NCBI GenBank assembly: GCA_963843525.1
Contig: CAWJKM010000003.1
Location: forward strand, 620,001 to 684,000
From: DATJPR01 sp963843525
Lineage (GTDB): Bacteria; Bacteroidota; Ignavibacteria; UBA10030; UBA6906
Direction of reading: 5' to 3'
Length of the DNA stretch: 64,000 nucleotides
Shown here: positions 26,931 to 34,634 of the stretch, in pieces
How positions within the stretch are numbered: position 1 is the first letter of the stretch
Layout: the number at the start of each line of letters is the position of its first letter
Program-made: the position numbers and the translations under genes
The notes under the pieces: generated by a model
What the model was told of the DNA's origin: nothing
The model's input: the letters and a program-made list of their open reading frames with translations, nothing else
Database searches by the model: none

Positions 26931-27736
26931 AACCATTTCCTGCGCTGGTGGACCACCTCCCCGAATGACCGCATGAATTGCATCTCCCCTTCGTCCAGCG
27001 GTCCCTTCTCCAGCGCGGAAAGGTTTTCTACCAGTTCCTTTCGCGATCGGGGGGCTGTCAGGCAGGCATGGACGGAAGGATGTGACAGAGTAAAGCGGTA
27101 GCAGTCGCCGGCTGTCGGTATGCGTCCTTCAGTCGGCCAGCCTCTCGGTCTTTTCAGCAGGTACCGCCAGCGCGTTGCGGTGTAGCCGATGACACCGGGG
27201 TCATGCGGCTGCAGGCAGGGAAAGACATCCCGTTCGGCACCAGGATGTGCCGCATTATAACGGACCATTAGAACATCGAGTGACCCTGTTGAGGCCATTC
27301 GGCCTGCGAATGCGCGATCGTGGCATGACATACCGACGAAGCGCACCAACCCGGCATCTTTGAGCCTGCGGAGTTTTTCCCTTGCGTCCTCAGGGAATTC
27401 CCCTTCTTTCATCACCCCAAGAAAAAGAAAGAGGTCGATCCGGTCCGTGCCGAACTGCTTCAGGCGGGTATGGAGTGCCTTCTCCAGGTTCTGGTACCCG
27501 AAAACGAAATTGTAGGCTCCGGTGGCGAGGACCATGCGATCACGCTGCCCCGGTAACATCTCGCGGACGAAGCGCGTCATCTGTGTGTCGATGCCGAACG
27601 CAAAGAGAAGGTTGATGCCGGAATCCACGGCTGCGTGAAGGGCTGCTTTACCGGGCCGGTAAGTGGCCGAGATCCCCAGGCGGTGGACTCTCAATCCGGT
27701 ACGGCCCAGCGTGGTATGACAGAAGTCAGTGGTCAT
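26924..27736 (-). CDS. Aldo/keto-reductase-fold protein lacking the catalytic tetrad
   Basis: The fold signature is clear (TLGRTGLRVHRLG, GINLLF, LKQFGTDRIDLFLF, LRRLKDAGLVRFVGMSCHD). The four catalytic positions are not. The Asp-Thr-Ala...Tyr segment is replaced by FAFGIDTQMT, Lys of the ATK motif is Gly (LATG), and His of the LLH motif is missing (FLFLG). At 270 residues it is a little short. It may bind a ligand or act as a regulator, or use another chemistry. ATG 27736 has no good ribosome-binding site. Its stop codon abuts the IS110 fragment, so the original C-terminus could have been altered by that insertion. Confidence 0.75.
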   Translation of the reverse strand: MTTDFCHTTLGRTGLRVHRLGISATYRPGKAALHAAVDSGINLLFAFGIDTQMTRFVREMLPGQRDRMVLATGAYNFVFGYQNLEKALHTRLKQFGTDRIDLFLFLGVMKEGEFPEDAREKLRRLKDAGLVRFVGMSCHDRAFAGRMASTGSLDVLMVRYNAAHPGAERDVFPCLQPHDPGVIGYTATRWRYLLKRPRGWPTEGRIPTAGDCYRFTLSHPSVHACLTAPRSRKELVENLSALEKGPLDEGEMQFMRSFGEVVHQRRKWFM

Positions 27737-27878
27737 CGTAGGAGGAGGAGATGAATGGATGATTGAAGCTGTGCGAAAGTACGCAAAGGATCATCGCCAT
27801 GCAAGTAGTTGATGAGGTTGCTCTAGTTTTCGTTGAAACGATTTTTTATCTTCATGCATCCACATAGGAGGGCACCTC

Positions 27879-28082
27879 ATGGAATGGACAATTATCGGGA
27901 TGAATTTTCTCTACGCCGTTCTTGGACTTGTTCTCATGTTCCTTGCATTCAAAGTGTTTGATTGGTTGACCCCGGAAGTTGAATTCGGCACAGAGTTGCA
28001 GAAAGGGAACATTGCCGTGGCAATCTTTATCGCGGCGACGTTTCTTTCCATTGCCATCATCATTGGAAAGTCACTTCAGTGA
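27879..28082 (+). CDS. DUF350-family small membrane protein
   Basis: 67 residues with two membrane helices (~5-27 and ~44-64) separated by DWLTPEVEFGTELQKGNIAV, the conserved linker of DUF350. A strong AGGAGGG precedes the ATG. Single-repeat members like this one probably assemble in the inner membrane; their activity is unknown. Its stop overlaps the GTG start of the lytic transglycosylase by four bases, so the two are translationally coupled and may act together at the envelope. Confidence 0.85.
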   Translation: MEWTIIGMNFLYAVLGLVLMFLAFKVFDWLTPEVEFGTELQKGNIAVAIFIAATFLSIAIIIGKSLQ

Positions 28083-28663
28083 GCCGGGTGAGGCGCATTC
28101 TCGTGCTCTTCCTGTGCCCCGTCGCATTTGCCTACGCTCAACGCCAGTCTTTCTCCACGAAATACGACGATCAGTTCCGGAAATACTCAAAGCGGTATTT
28201 CGGAGTCGGCTTCGATTGGCGTTTGTTCAAAGCGCAGGCGCTGGCAGAGAGCAATTTGTCCCCTGATGCGTCGAGCAGGGTCGGTGCGAGGGGGATTATG
28301 CAACTGATGCCGTCGACATTCAGGGAGATCCAGAGCAAGAACCCGGAATTCGAACGGGTCGATGATCCGCATTGGAACATCGCGGCGGGTATTTACTACA
28401 ACCGGCAATTATGGACAAAGTTTCACGAGCAGGAGAATCACACAGAACGGATAAAATTCACTTTCGGGAGTTACAATGCAGGGCCCGCACGGATCTTCCA
28501 GGCGCAATCGAAAGCGGAGGACGACAGTCTCGATTCGCACATCTGGGACAATGTCGCGGCTGTAGCGCCGAAGGTTCGTAACTGGCGGTACCGCGAGACA
28601 CTGGCCTACGTCCGACGAATCGATTCTCTGCACACGATGCTGCGATCACCGGAAGAGCGCTAG
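28079..28663 (+). CDS. Lytic transglycosylase (SLT/MltE-like domain)
   Basis: GTG 28079 overlaps the previous stop. Signal peptide to about residue 20 (ends AYAQRQ). The SLT domain covers nearly all the rest. It has the catalytic Glu in QALAESNLSP, then GARGIMQLMPSTF, NIAAGIYY and FGSYNAGPARI, all family blocks. It cuts murein glycan strands with formation of 1,6-anhydro ends in the periplasm. At 194 residues it is a minimal single-domain enzyme. Coupled to a DUF350 protein, so possibly a regulated cell-wall opening activity. Confidence 0.9.
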   Translation: MSRVRRILVLFLCPVAFAYAQRQSFSTKYDDQFRKYSKRYFGVGFDWRLFKAQALAESNLSPDASSRVGARGIMQLMPSTFREIQSKNPEFERVDDPHWNIAAGIYYNRQLWTKFHEQENHTERIKFTFGSYNAGPARIFQAQSKAEDDSLDSHIWDNVAAVAPKVRNWRYRETLAYVRRIDSLHTMLRSPEER

Positions 28664-28684
28664 GCAGGAAACGGAGGGCACGGA

Positions 28685-29884
28685 TTACACGATACGCACG
28701 CGGATCGTGTGCCCGACTTTCTGCAGGTCTCCGAAGAGGGATTCGTTATACTCCCGGTCGACATCGGCGATGACATACCCGATCAGTTCGTTGGTGCGCA
28801 GGTATTGCGTGATAACGTTGACGTTGTTCTTGCCGAAGATGCCGTTGATCTGTGACAGGACGCCGGGCACGTTCTGGTGGACGTGAAGGAGACGGTGCGA
28901 TTGGGTCTCTTCGGGCTTCGGCGCGCTGATTTTCGGAAAGTTGACGCTGGTGAAGGTTGTGCCGGTGTTGACATAATCGATGAGCTTCTGCGAAACAAAT
29001 TCCGCAATGTTCTCCTGTGCTTCTTCGGTGCTCCCCCCGATGTGCGGGGTGAGGATGACGTTGGGAAGTCCCTGAAGAGGGGACTGGAGTTTCTCCTGCC
29101 CGTCGCGCGGTTCCTCGGGGAACACATCGATGGCCGCCCCGCCGACCTTGCCTGCCGACACTGCGGCGGCGAGAGCATGCAGATCGACGACATGTCCGCG
29201 GCTGAGATTCAGAAGGATCACCCCCTCCTTCATCACTTCAAACTCCCGTTCGCCGATCAGGTTCGCATTCCTCGGATTGCCGTCGACATGGATGGTGAGA
29301 ACATCGGCGATGGAGAGGAGGGCTTCCAGCGTGGGGACGCGTGTTGCATTCCCGATGGTAAGCTTGTCGACGACGTCATAGTAGTAGACGTTCATCCCCA
29401 TTCCCTCTGCAAGCATCGAGACCTGTGAGCCGATATTGCCGTACCCGATGACACCGAGTTTCTTCCCCCGCACTTCCCGCGCATTCTCCGTCGACTTATC
29501 CCATACGCCGCTGTGCGCCTTGACGACCTTGTCATAGAGTCGTCGGATCAGGAACACTATCTCGGCGATCACGAGTTCTGCCACACTCCGCGTGTTACTA
29601 AATGGTGCATTGAAGACCGGAACGCCGTGTAACGACGCCGCCTCGAGGTCGATCTGATTGGTACCGATGCAATAGGCGCCGATCGCAAGAAGATCGGGCG
29701 AGTTCTTGAGGACGTTTTTTGTGATGTTGGTGCGGGAACGTATGCCGAGGATCGAGACCCCCTTGAGTGCCTGGATCAGTTCTTCCTCCTTCAACCCCTT
29801 CCGTTCTGCCTGTGCCTGAACTCCGCTATTGCGAAGATAGGCATGAGCGTCCTGGTGGATGTTTTCAAGAAGAAGTGCTTTCAT
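28685..29884 (-). CDS. serA: D-3-phosphoglycerate dehydrogenase, ACT-domain form
   Basis: First step of serine synthesis. ATG 29884 gives 399 residues beginning MKALLLENIH; the frame extends to 30055 but that part is not conserved. Rossmann motif GVIGYGNIGSQVSMLAEGMG; catalytic Arg in LNLSRGHVVD, Glu in VFPEEP and His in LTPHIGGST. The C-terminal ~75 residues are an ACT domain (LLHVHQNVPGVLSQINGIF), where serine feedback is expected. GAYCIGTNQIDL and the length are typical of the E. coli-like SerA group. The gene converges with the lytic transglycosylase (22-base gap). Confidence 0.93.
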   Translation of the reverse strand: MKALLLENIHQDAHAYLRNSGVQAQAERKGLKEEELIQALKGVSILGIRSRTNITKNVLKNSPDLLAIGAYCIGTNQIDLEAASLHGVPVFNAPFSNTRSVAELVIAEIVFLIRRLYDKVVKAHSGVWDKSTENAREVRGKKLGVIGYGNIGSQVSMLAEGMGMNVYYYDVVDKLTIGNATRVPTLEALLSIADVLTIHVDGNPRNANLIGEREFEVMKEGVILLNLSRGHVVDLHALAAAVSAGKVGGAAIDVFPEEPRDGQEKLQSPLQGLPNVILTPHIGGSTEEAQENIAEFVSQKLIDYVNTGTTFTSVNFPKISAPKPEETQSHRLLHVHQNVPGVLSQINGIFGKNNVNVITQYLRTNELIGYVIADVDREYNESLFGDLQKVGHTIRVRIV

Positions 29885-30352
29885 ACCCGGTCCCTGGAGA
29901 AGTGACGTCGAAACTTGAATTATATACCTACATAATGAAAATCCAAGATGCAAGACACAGCGGCACGAACCCGGATGGGAAGAGGCCATGAAGTGAAGAT
30001 CTCTGTAGGCACAGGGATGACCTTGTTCAACTGAACGCCCGGGTGAACCGCACAACGGCGCAAAGAGCGCGGGTACGAAGTGACGGCGCCCGGCTTATAC
30101 CGTCAGGAGGAGCTCCCGGAATACCTCTCACCCGCGTTCAGGTCACGTCAAAGGTCCTCGCTTATCCTTTCGCTGCACCTGGAGCAGAAACGTGAGGGCC
30201 ATGACCCCTCAGGCGCAAGATCACCGCAGATATCTTCTCAGTATTCGGAATTCAGAAATGCCGGCTCTCTGAATTATCAGATTTGTAACCGATGAATCGT
30301 TGGCATAGGACCTGATAGTTATAAATACCAGGTTCACTGGTACCTGCAAATC
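29885..30352. other. Divergent control region between serA and merR-like gene
   Basis: No gene is supported in these 468 bases. They separate two divergently transcribed genes and must hold both promoters. The only clear element is the palindrome next to the MerR start, listed separately. The AT-rich stretch GATAGTTATAAAT just before it could be a -10 region. A GC-rich middle part (~30000-30130) shows no convincing hairpin or riboswitch. Confidence 0.5.
30326..30342 (+). promoter_or_regulatory. Candidate operator palindrome of the MerR-family gene
   Basis: TACCAG-GTTCA-CTGGTA is a perfect 6-5-6 inverted repeat, ending 10 bases before the ATG of the regulator and just after an AT-rich TATAAAT. 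A dimeric MerR protein bound here would sit on or next to the promoter of its own gene and would also control the FadL-like gene if both are co-transcribed. Assignment is by position and symmetry only. Confidence 0.45.
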
Positions 30353-30799
30353 ATGACCACTGCTATCACCTCGGATACACCACTCTATACAATCGGCGTC
30401 GTTGCGCGGATGCTCGGAGTTTCCGTGCACACGATACGCATGTATGAGCGGTCGGGGTTGCTCATCCCGTTCAAAGCAGATTCTGGTCAGAGACAATATT
30501 CGATGCGAGATATCGACCGGCTGCGATGCCTGCGCATCGCAATCACACAGGAGAAAATCAGCATCCAGGGGATTCTTCGCATACTCTCGCTTACTCCCTG
30601 CTGGAGTCTCATCCACTGCTCCGCTGATGACCGGACGCAGTGTCCTTCGATCAAAGGGCATTCTTCCCCTTGCTGGACCATGAGAAAGAACCACGACTAC
30701 TGCGGAGTCAGAGAGTGTCGCACATGCGAGGTCTATCGTGAATTCGGCGATTGCCGGAGCATCAAGGATCTCCTGTTGCAGCTCTTGCCTTCGGACTAA
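30353..30799 (+). CDS. MerR-family regulator with Cys-rich C-terminal domain
   Basis: Residues 10-85 are a MerR winged helix domain (YTIGVVARMLGVSVHTIRMYERSGLL..., RQYSMRDIDRLRCLR). Unlike metal sensors with two or three cysteines, the C-terminal ~65 residues hold nine cysteines, in patterns including PCW, HC, QCP, PCW, YCGVRECRTC and DC. They could bind zinc or an iron-sulfur centre, making this a redox or metal sensor. It could also be a structural zinc ribbon. 73 bases separate it from the FadL-like gene, so co-transcription is possible. The effector is unknown. Confidence 0.85.
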   Translation: MTTAITSDTPLYTIGVVARMLGVSVHTIRMYERSGLLIPFKADSGQRQYSMRDIDRLRCLRIAITQEKISIQGILRILSLTPCWSLIHCSADDRTQCPSIKGHSSPCWTMRKNHDYCGVRECRTCEVYREFGDCRSIKDLLLQLLPSD

Positions 30800-30872
30800 G
30801 AAGTCGAATCACACCCGTTCTTTTCCTTTGTCTCGTTCCTCAAACCTCATTCTTCCAAATGGAGCACCCCCC

Positions 30873-32372
30873 ATGAGACATATCGTTACAATACTTCTCC
30901 TGGCAGTCGTCGGGACTTCGGCCGCACTGGCGACGAACGGGATCAAGATGATCGGTTTCAGCGCAAAGTCCGTCGGTGTCGGCGGGGCATCGATCGGTAC
31001 ATTCGATGGAACCGTCCTCATGATGACGAACCCGGGAGGGCTCGGTTTCCTCAATGGGCCTGCGGTGGATGTCAACTTCTCGCTGATGATTCCATCACTG
31101 AAATTCTCGAATGGTGCGAACGCAGAGACGAAAGGCGAGACGAACTATTTCCCGCTCCCCGGACTTGCGTATGCCCATGCCGACGCTGAGAGCCCCTTCG
31201 CATGGGGGATCGGCGCCTTCACGCAGGGCGGGATGGGAGCCGATTTCACGCTGAACAATCCTCTTTTCCGTGACCAGAACGGTGCATACGTGGGACAGGA
31301 ATATCATTCCAAACTGGCGGTGATGGAAGGCGGGCTCAGCGCAGCCTACCGGTTCACGGACAATCTGTCCATCGGTTTCTCTGCTCATCTCGTCTACAGT
31401 ACTCTCGAATTCAAAATGCCCTACAGCCTGGCTCCTTCGATCATGCAAGGAATTGCACAGCCGGGGATGACATTCGGTCAGATGTTTGCCGCTCCCCCGG
31501 CGGCGGGCGGTTTCGGATACACCGAAGTCACTGCCCTGGCGGCAATGACGGATCTGACGGCGTTCGGCTTCTGCGGAAAGGTCGGCCTCGCGTACAAGGT
31601 CAATGACCGTATCTCCTTCGGCATCAGTTACACCTCTGCTTCCCCCCTCACGTACAAGAACGGGAAGGCGACGATGGACATGACGGCGCAATTGAACGAT
31701 GCGTTCGGCAAGGCGGTCCAGGGATATATGGCCGCCAACCCGTCGGCGACACAGGTGCAGGCACAGCAGGCGATCGCGACGCAATTCGGCGGGATGGGAA
31801 TCGACCTGAGCAAAGGCGTGGTCGCAAATTATGATCTCGAGACGAAATTAAAGATGCCCCAGTCGGTCGGCGCCGGAATGTCGTTTAAAGCCACCGACCG
31901 GTTGCGCCTTGCAATGGATGTCGAGTGGGTGAACTGGAGCTCTGCCTTCGACAAGATGTCGCTCTCGCTCTCCAACGGTTCGAATGCCAATATCAATACG
32001 ATGCTCGGGAACAGCGGAGCGCTCACTCTCGAGTTCCCGATGAACTGGAAGGATGCGGTCAATGTCAGGCTGGGTCTGGAGTACGAACTCATCCCGGCGG
32101 TGGTCGTACGAGGAGGATACGCATACGGCAAGAATCCTGTCCCGGAATCGACTGTCTTCCCGGTGTTTCCAGCAATCGTGGAGAATCATGTCATGGTCGG
32201 CGCATCATGGAACATTACGAGCTTTGTCGGCCTCCATGTCGCTTATGAAATCGCGCTCAATAGCAAGGAGACCGCGAGCAACCCGAGTACTATCGCGCAG
32301 GAATACAACGGGTCGGTGAGCCAACTTCTCGAAAACATCATCCATGCATCACTCTCCTGGAGCCTGAAGTAG
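30873..32372 (+). CDS. FadL/OmpP1/TodX-family outer-membrane transport protein
   Basis: ATG 30873 gives a signal peptide cut after ALAT; the frame open from 30738 overlaps the regulator and is rejected. The mature N-terminus NGIKMIGFSAKSVGVGGASIG and the hatch-like MMTNPGGLGFLNGPAVDVNFSL are hallmarks of the family. Residues ~190-499 are amphipathic barrel strands (AYRFTDNLSIGFSAHLVYS, ... VRLGLEYELIP, ... GASWNITSFVGLHVAYEIAL). It ends in ASLSWSLK. These porins move hydrophobic compounds such as fatty acids or aromatics across the outer membrane. It is followed by a terminator. Confidence 0.9.
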   Translation: MRHIVTILLLAVVGTSAALATNGIKMIGFSAKSVGVGGASIGTFDGTVLMMTNPGGLGFLNGPAVDVNFSLMIPSLKFSNGANAETKGETNYFPLPGLAYAHADAESPFAWGIGAFTQGGMGADFTLNNPLFRDQNGAYVGQEYHSKLAVMEGGLSAAYRFTDNLSIGFSAHLVYSTLEFKMPYSLAPSIMQGIAQPGMTFGQMFAAPPAAGGFGYTEVTALAAMTDLTAFGFCGKVGLAYKVNDRISFGISYTSASPLTYKNGKATMDMTAQLNDAFGKAVQGYMAANPSATQVQAQQAIATQFGGMGIDLSKGVVANYDLETKLKMPQSVGAGMSFKATDRLRLAMDVEWVNWSSAFDKMSLSLSNGSNANINTMLGNSGALTLEFPMNWKDAVNVRLGLEYELIPAVVVRGGYAYGKNPVPESTVFPVFPAIVENHVMVGASWNITSFVGLHVAYEIALNSKETASNPSTIAQEYNGSVSQLLENIIHASLSWSLK

Positions 32373-32403
32373 CACCTGACTCTCAGGAGTTCGAAGGAGA
32401 AGC

Positions 32404-32436
32404 ACGGCGATCTCAAAAGAGGTCGCCGTTTCTTAT
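32404..32436 (+). terminator. Rho-independent terminator after the FadL-like gene
   Basis: Ten-base-pair stem (ACGGCGATCT at 32404-32413 with AGGTCGCCGT at 32420-32429, one G-T wobble), six-base loop CAAAAG, then TTCTTATT. It lies 31 bases after the stop codon. Confidence 0.8.
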
Positions 32437-32773
32437 TGTGGGGGCAGGGGCTCTGAATCATTGTTGGCAAGTTTTTGCGAATATTCGTTCCGCTGAAGAA
32501 GCTCAAATTCTCTCCTTCTACCCCACTTGGATTTGAATGATTACCTGCGAAGTCATATATTGACCAAGTCCTAAAAGGTACACGTTCTTTTCATCCTCCT
32601 CCTTTGATGGCCGACCGAACGATTCTTGTTCGTCATCCTTCTTTGCTCCTCGGGGCTCGCTTCAGAACGCCCCGATGCACACCGATCCATACCGTTGTCG
32701 TACACCACTCTCTTCTTCTCTGGAGAGAGAGCAGGTGATACTTCACATCCCATCACTACCGCGCTAGGTATCT
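32437..32773 (+). promoter_or_regulatory. Upstream region of the MpaB-like/terpene-cyclase operon, with candidate promoter at 32533-32561
   Basis: TTGAAT (32533-32538), a 17-base spacer and TATATT (32556-32561) form a good sigma-70-type promoter, and would give a leader of about 200 bases. The leader is rich in short CT tracts (CTCTCTTCTTCTCTGG) and has no hairpin I trust. Otherwise the region is empty. No gene is supported here. Confidence 0.5.
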
Positions 32774-33934
32774 ATGAGCTCTCCCCGTTGGAATGACACC
32801 CTTCTGAATGAAATGCGGATGCAGGGTGATCCCCTTGCCGATGAAAGTCTGCAATCGATTCTCCCGAACGATGAACCCGGCGTCATCAGTTCTCTCTTTC
32901 GTGTGATGGACGCAAACGACAAAGTCCCCCCGGCCGATATCTTTCCGAGTCTTGCAAGTTTCTTTGAAGCGACCAACGAACTGCCTCCCGGCGTGGATCT
33001 CGACCGCATCCACCGGGGTGAGCATGTGTTTATCGGACACGTCTATCTCGCTGCGCTCGTCCTTCTGACGAAGAGCCTCCCTGAAGGATATGCGGCGCCG
33101 AACCTGTCAATCATTCTGAATATTTCCGGGCAGTTGCGAACGCATCCTTATCGCAGGCTCCTCGCCACCCTTCAAACGGTCGTCAACGTCTCGTCCTGCC
33201 ACGGATTTCAACCCGGCGGGAGGGCGGTGATCACGGCTCAAAAACTTCGCCTTCTCCATGCCGGGATCCGACATCTCACCCATCGATACAGGCCGGAATA
33301 TTCCGGAACCTACGGCGTCCCTGTCAACCAGGAGGATATGCTTGGGACGATCCTGGGTTTCTCCCTTCTCGTCATCCGTGGCCTCCGGATCCTTCGTGTC
33401 GACCTGACACGCGCGCAGGAAGACGATTTCCTGTACATGTGGCTCGTCTTCTCCCGCATGATGGGGATATACCCGGAGTCCAGGCCTGAAAACCTCTCCT
33501 ACATCCCCGACAACGTCGATGATGCGGAGGCGTTCTACAAACTGTACGAACGAAGGCACTACGTCGAGGCCGACCACAATCCCGACGGCGTCGCTCTGGG
33601 ACTGGCAAACCTTCGTATGCTCGAGGAGATGATCCCCAAACTCCTCCGGCTGTTCGGGTTTAAAATCCTTCCCCGGATCTACATGCAGGAACTCATGGGC
33701 GAGGAAGGGATCAGGCGGATCGCAATTGATCCGGTCCGGGGAAAGAAATTTCTGAAATGGTTGCTGCTGAACCTCCACCGGCTGTTGAGACCTTTCGAAA
33801 GCTTCGCCCCTTCGGTCGACGGTCACCTCGGAATGCTGCTGTTTCAGAAACTGATCAATGCAGCGTATGGCGGACAGGTGACCTTCACTGTGCCTGTCGA
33901 CATGCGGGATCTCAAGGAGATCGATAGAAACTGA
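32774..33934 (+). CDS. MpaB/latex-clearing-protein-like (DUF2236) oxygenase family protein
   Basis: All-helical, 386 residues. The recognisable part is IRHLTHRYRPEYSGTYGVPVNQEDMLGTILGFS, where the VNQEDMLGT block is the hallmark of the oxygenase-MpaB/DUF2236 family; the His and Arg residues before it are where b-type haem binding is expected. No signal peptide. Known relatives cleave isoprenoid chains (fungal MpaB, bacterial Lcp). It is followed 22 bases later by a membrane terpene-cyclase homologue, which strengthens an isoprenoid-linked role. The substrate is unknown. I rate the family good and the reaction speculative. Confidence 0.7.
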   Translation: MSSPRWNDTLLNEMRMQGDPLADESLQSILPNDEPGVISSLFRVMDANDKVPPADIFPSLASFFEATNELPPGVDLDRIHRGEHVFIGHVYLAALVLLTKSLPEGYAAPNLSIILNISGQLRTHPYRRLLATLQTVVNVSSCHGFQPGGRAVITAQKLRLLHAGIRHLTHRYRPEYSGTYGVPVNQEDMLGTILGFSLLVIRGLRILRVDLTRAQEDDFLYMWLVFSRMMGIYPESRPENLSYIPDNVDDAEAFYKLYERRHYVEADHNPDGVALGLANLRMLEEMIPKLLRLFGFKILPRIYMQELMGEEGIRRIAIDPVRGKKFLKWLLLNLHRLLRPFESFAPSVDGHLGMLLFQKLINAAYGGQVTFTVPVDMRDLKEIDRN

Positions 33935-33956
33935 CGTTACGACGAAAGGAACCAGG

Positions 33957-34634
33957 ATGGAGCATCTCGTCAATCTGAGGGACTATACACCGTTCGAACT
34001 GATCCTCTTCGGTGTCGGCTGTTACATGTGGGTCGTGGTCTATGTCCTGTACATCAGGAGGATCGCAAAGGGAGAGAGCATCGGCATGCCGGTCTTCGCC
34101 GCATGCAGCAATTTTGGCTGGGAGATTGTCTGGGGGATAATCCCTCCTTCCACGGATATGGGACCGTTGCTCGTCTGGGCGTATCGCGCATGGTTCTTTC
34201 TTGACCTCTATATCATCTACGGTGTCTACCGCTACGGGAATGTCCAGATCGCCACCCCCGCTCTGAAGGCGTATTATAAACCCTTCGTCATTCTCTCCGT
34301 CGTCGGATGGGCGGTCCTGTACTACTTCTTCAAATCGGGAGGCTACGATACGCCCATCGGCGCGACATCGGCCTATATCGCACAAATGTTCATCTCCGTC
34401 CTGTATCTCATCCTGTTGCTCCGCCGTTCGCCGCTCGTGACGGAGTCGAACGCCGTCACCTGGTTGCGGTCCGTCGGAACCGGACTGAACACCATATTTC
34501 TCCTTCACCACTATCCCGACAAGTATTTCCTTCTTTCCCTGGGCCTCATGTCGCTGTTCATTGATTCCATCTATATCTTCCTCTCCTTCAAGTTCAGAAG
34601 GGCGGTGATCAGTGCAATCGCGTCTCCCGTTTGA
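33957..34634 (+). CDS. Pyr4/AtmB-like transmembrane terpene cyclase homologue
   Basis: 225 residues with about seven membrane helices. The block SIGMPVFAACSNFGWEIVW carries Glu56, and the last helix has LFIDSIYIFL with Asp203. Fungal Pyr4-type cyclases use a Glu and an Asp at corresponding places to protonate and cyclise prenyl substrates, and the size and topology agree. Starts behind AAAGGA and 22 bases after the MpaB-like gene; its end overlaps the next gene by 23 bases. This indicates one operon. It could also be a non-catalytic membrane member of this family. Confidence 0.7.
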   Translation: MEHLVNLRDYTPFELILFGVGCYMWVVVYVLYIRRIAKGESIGMPVFAACSNFGWEIVWGIIPPSTDMGPLLVWAYRAWFFLDLYIIYGVYRYGNVQIATPALKAYYKPFVILSVVGWAVLYYFFKSGGYDTPIGATSAYIAQMFISVLYLILLLRRSPLVTESNAVTWLRSVGTGLNTIFLLHHYPDKYFLLSLGLMSLFIDSIYIFLSFKFRRAVISAIASPV

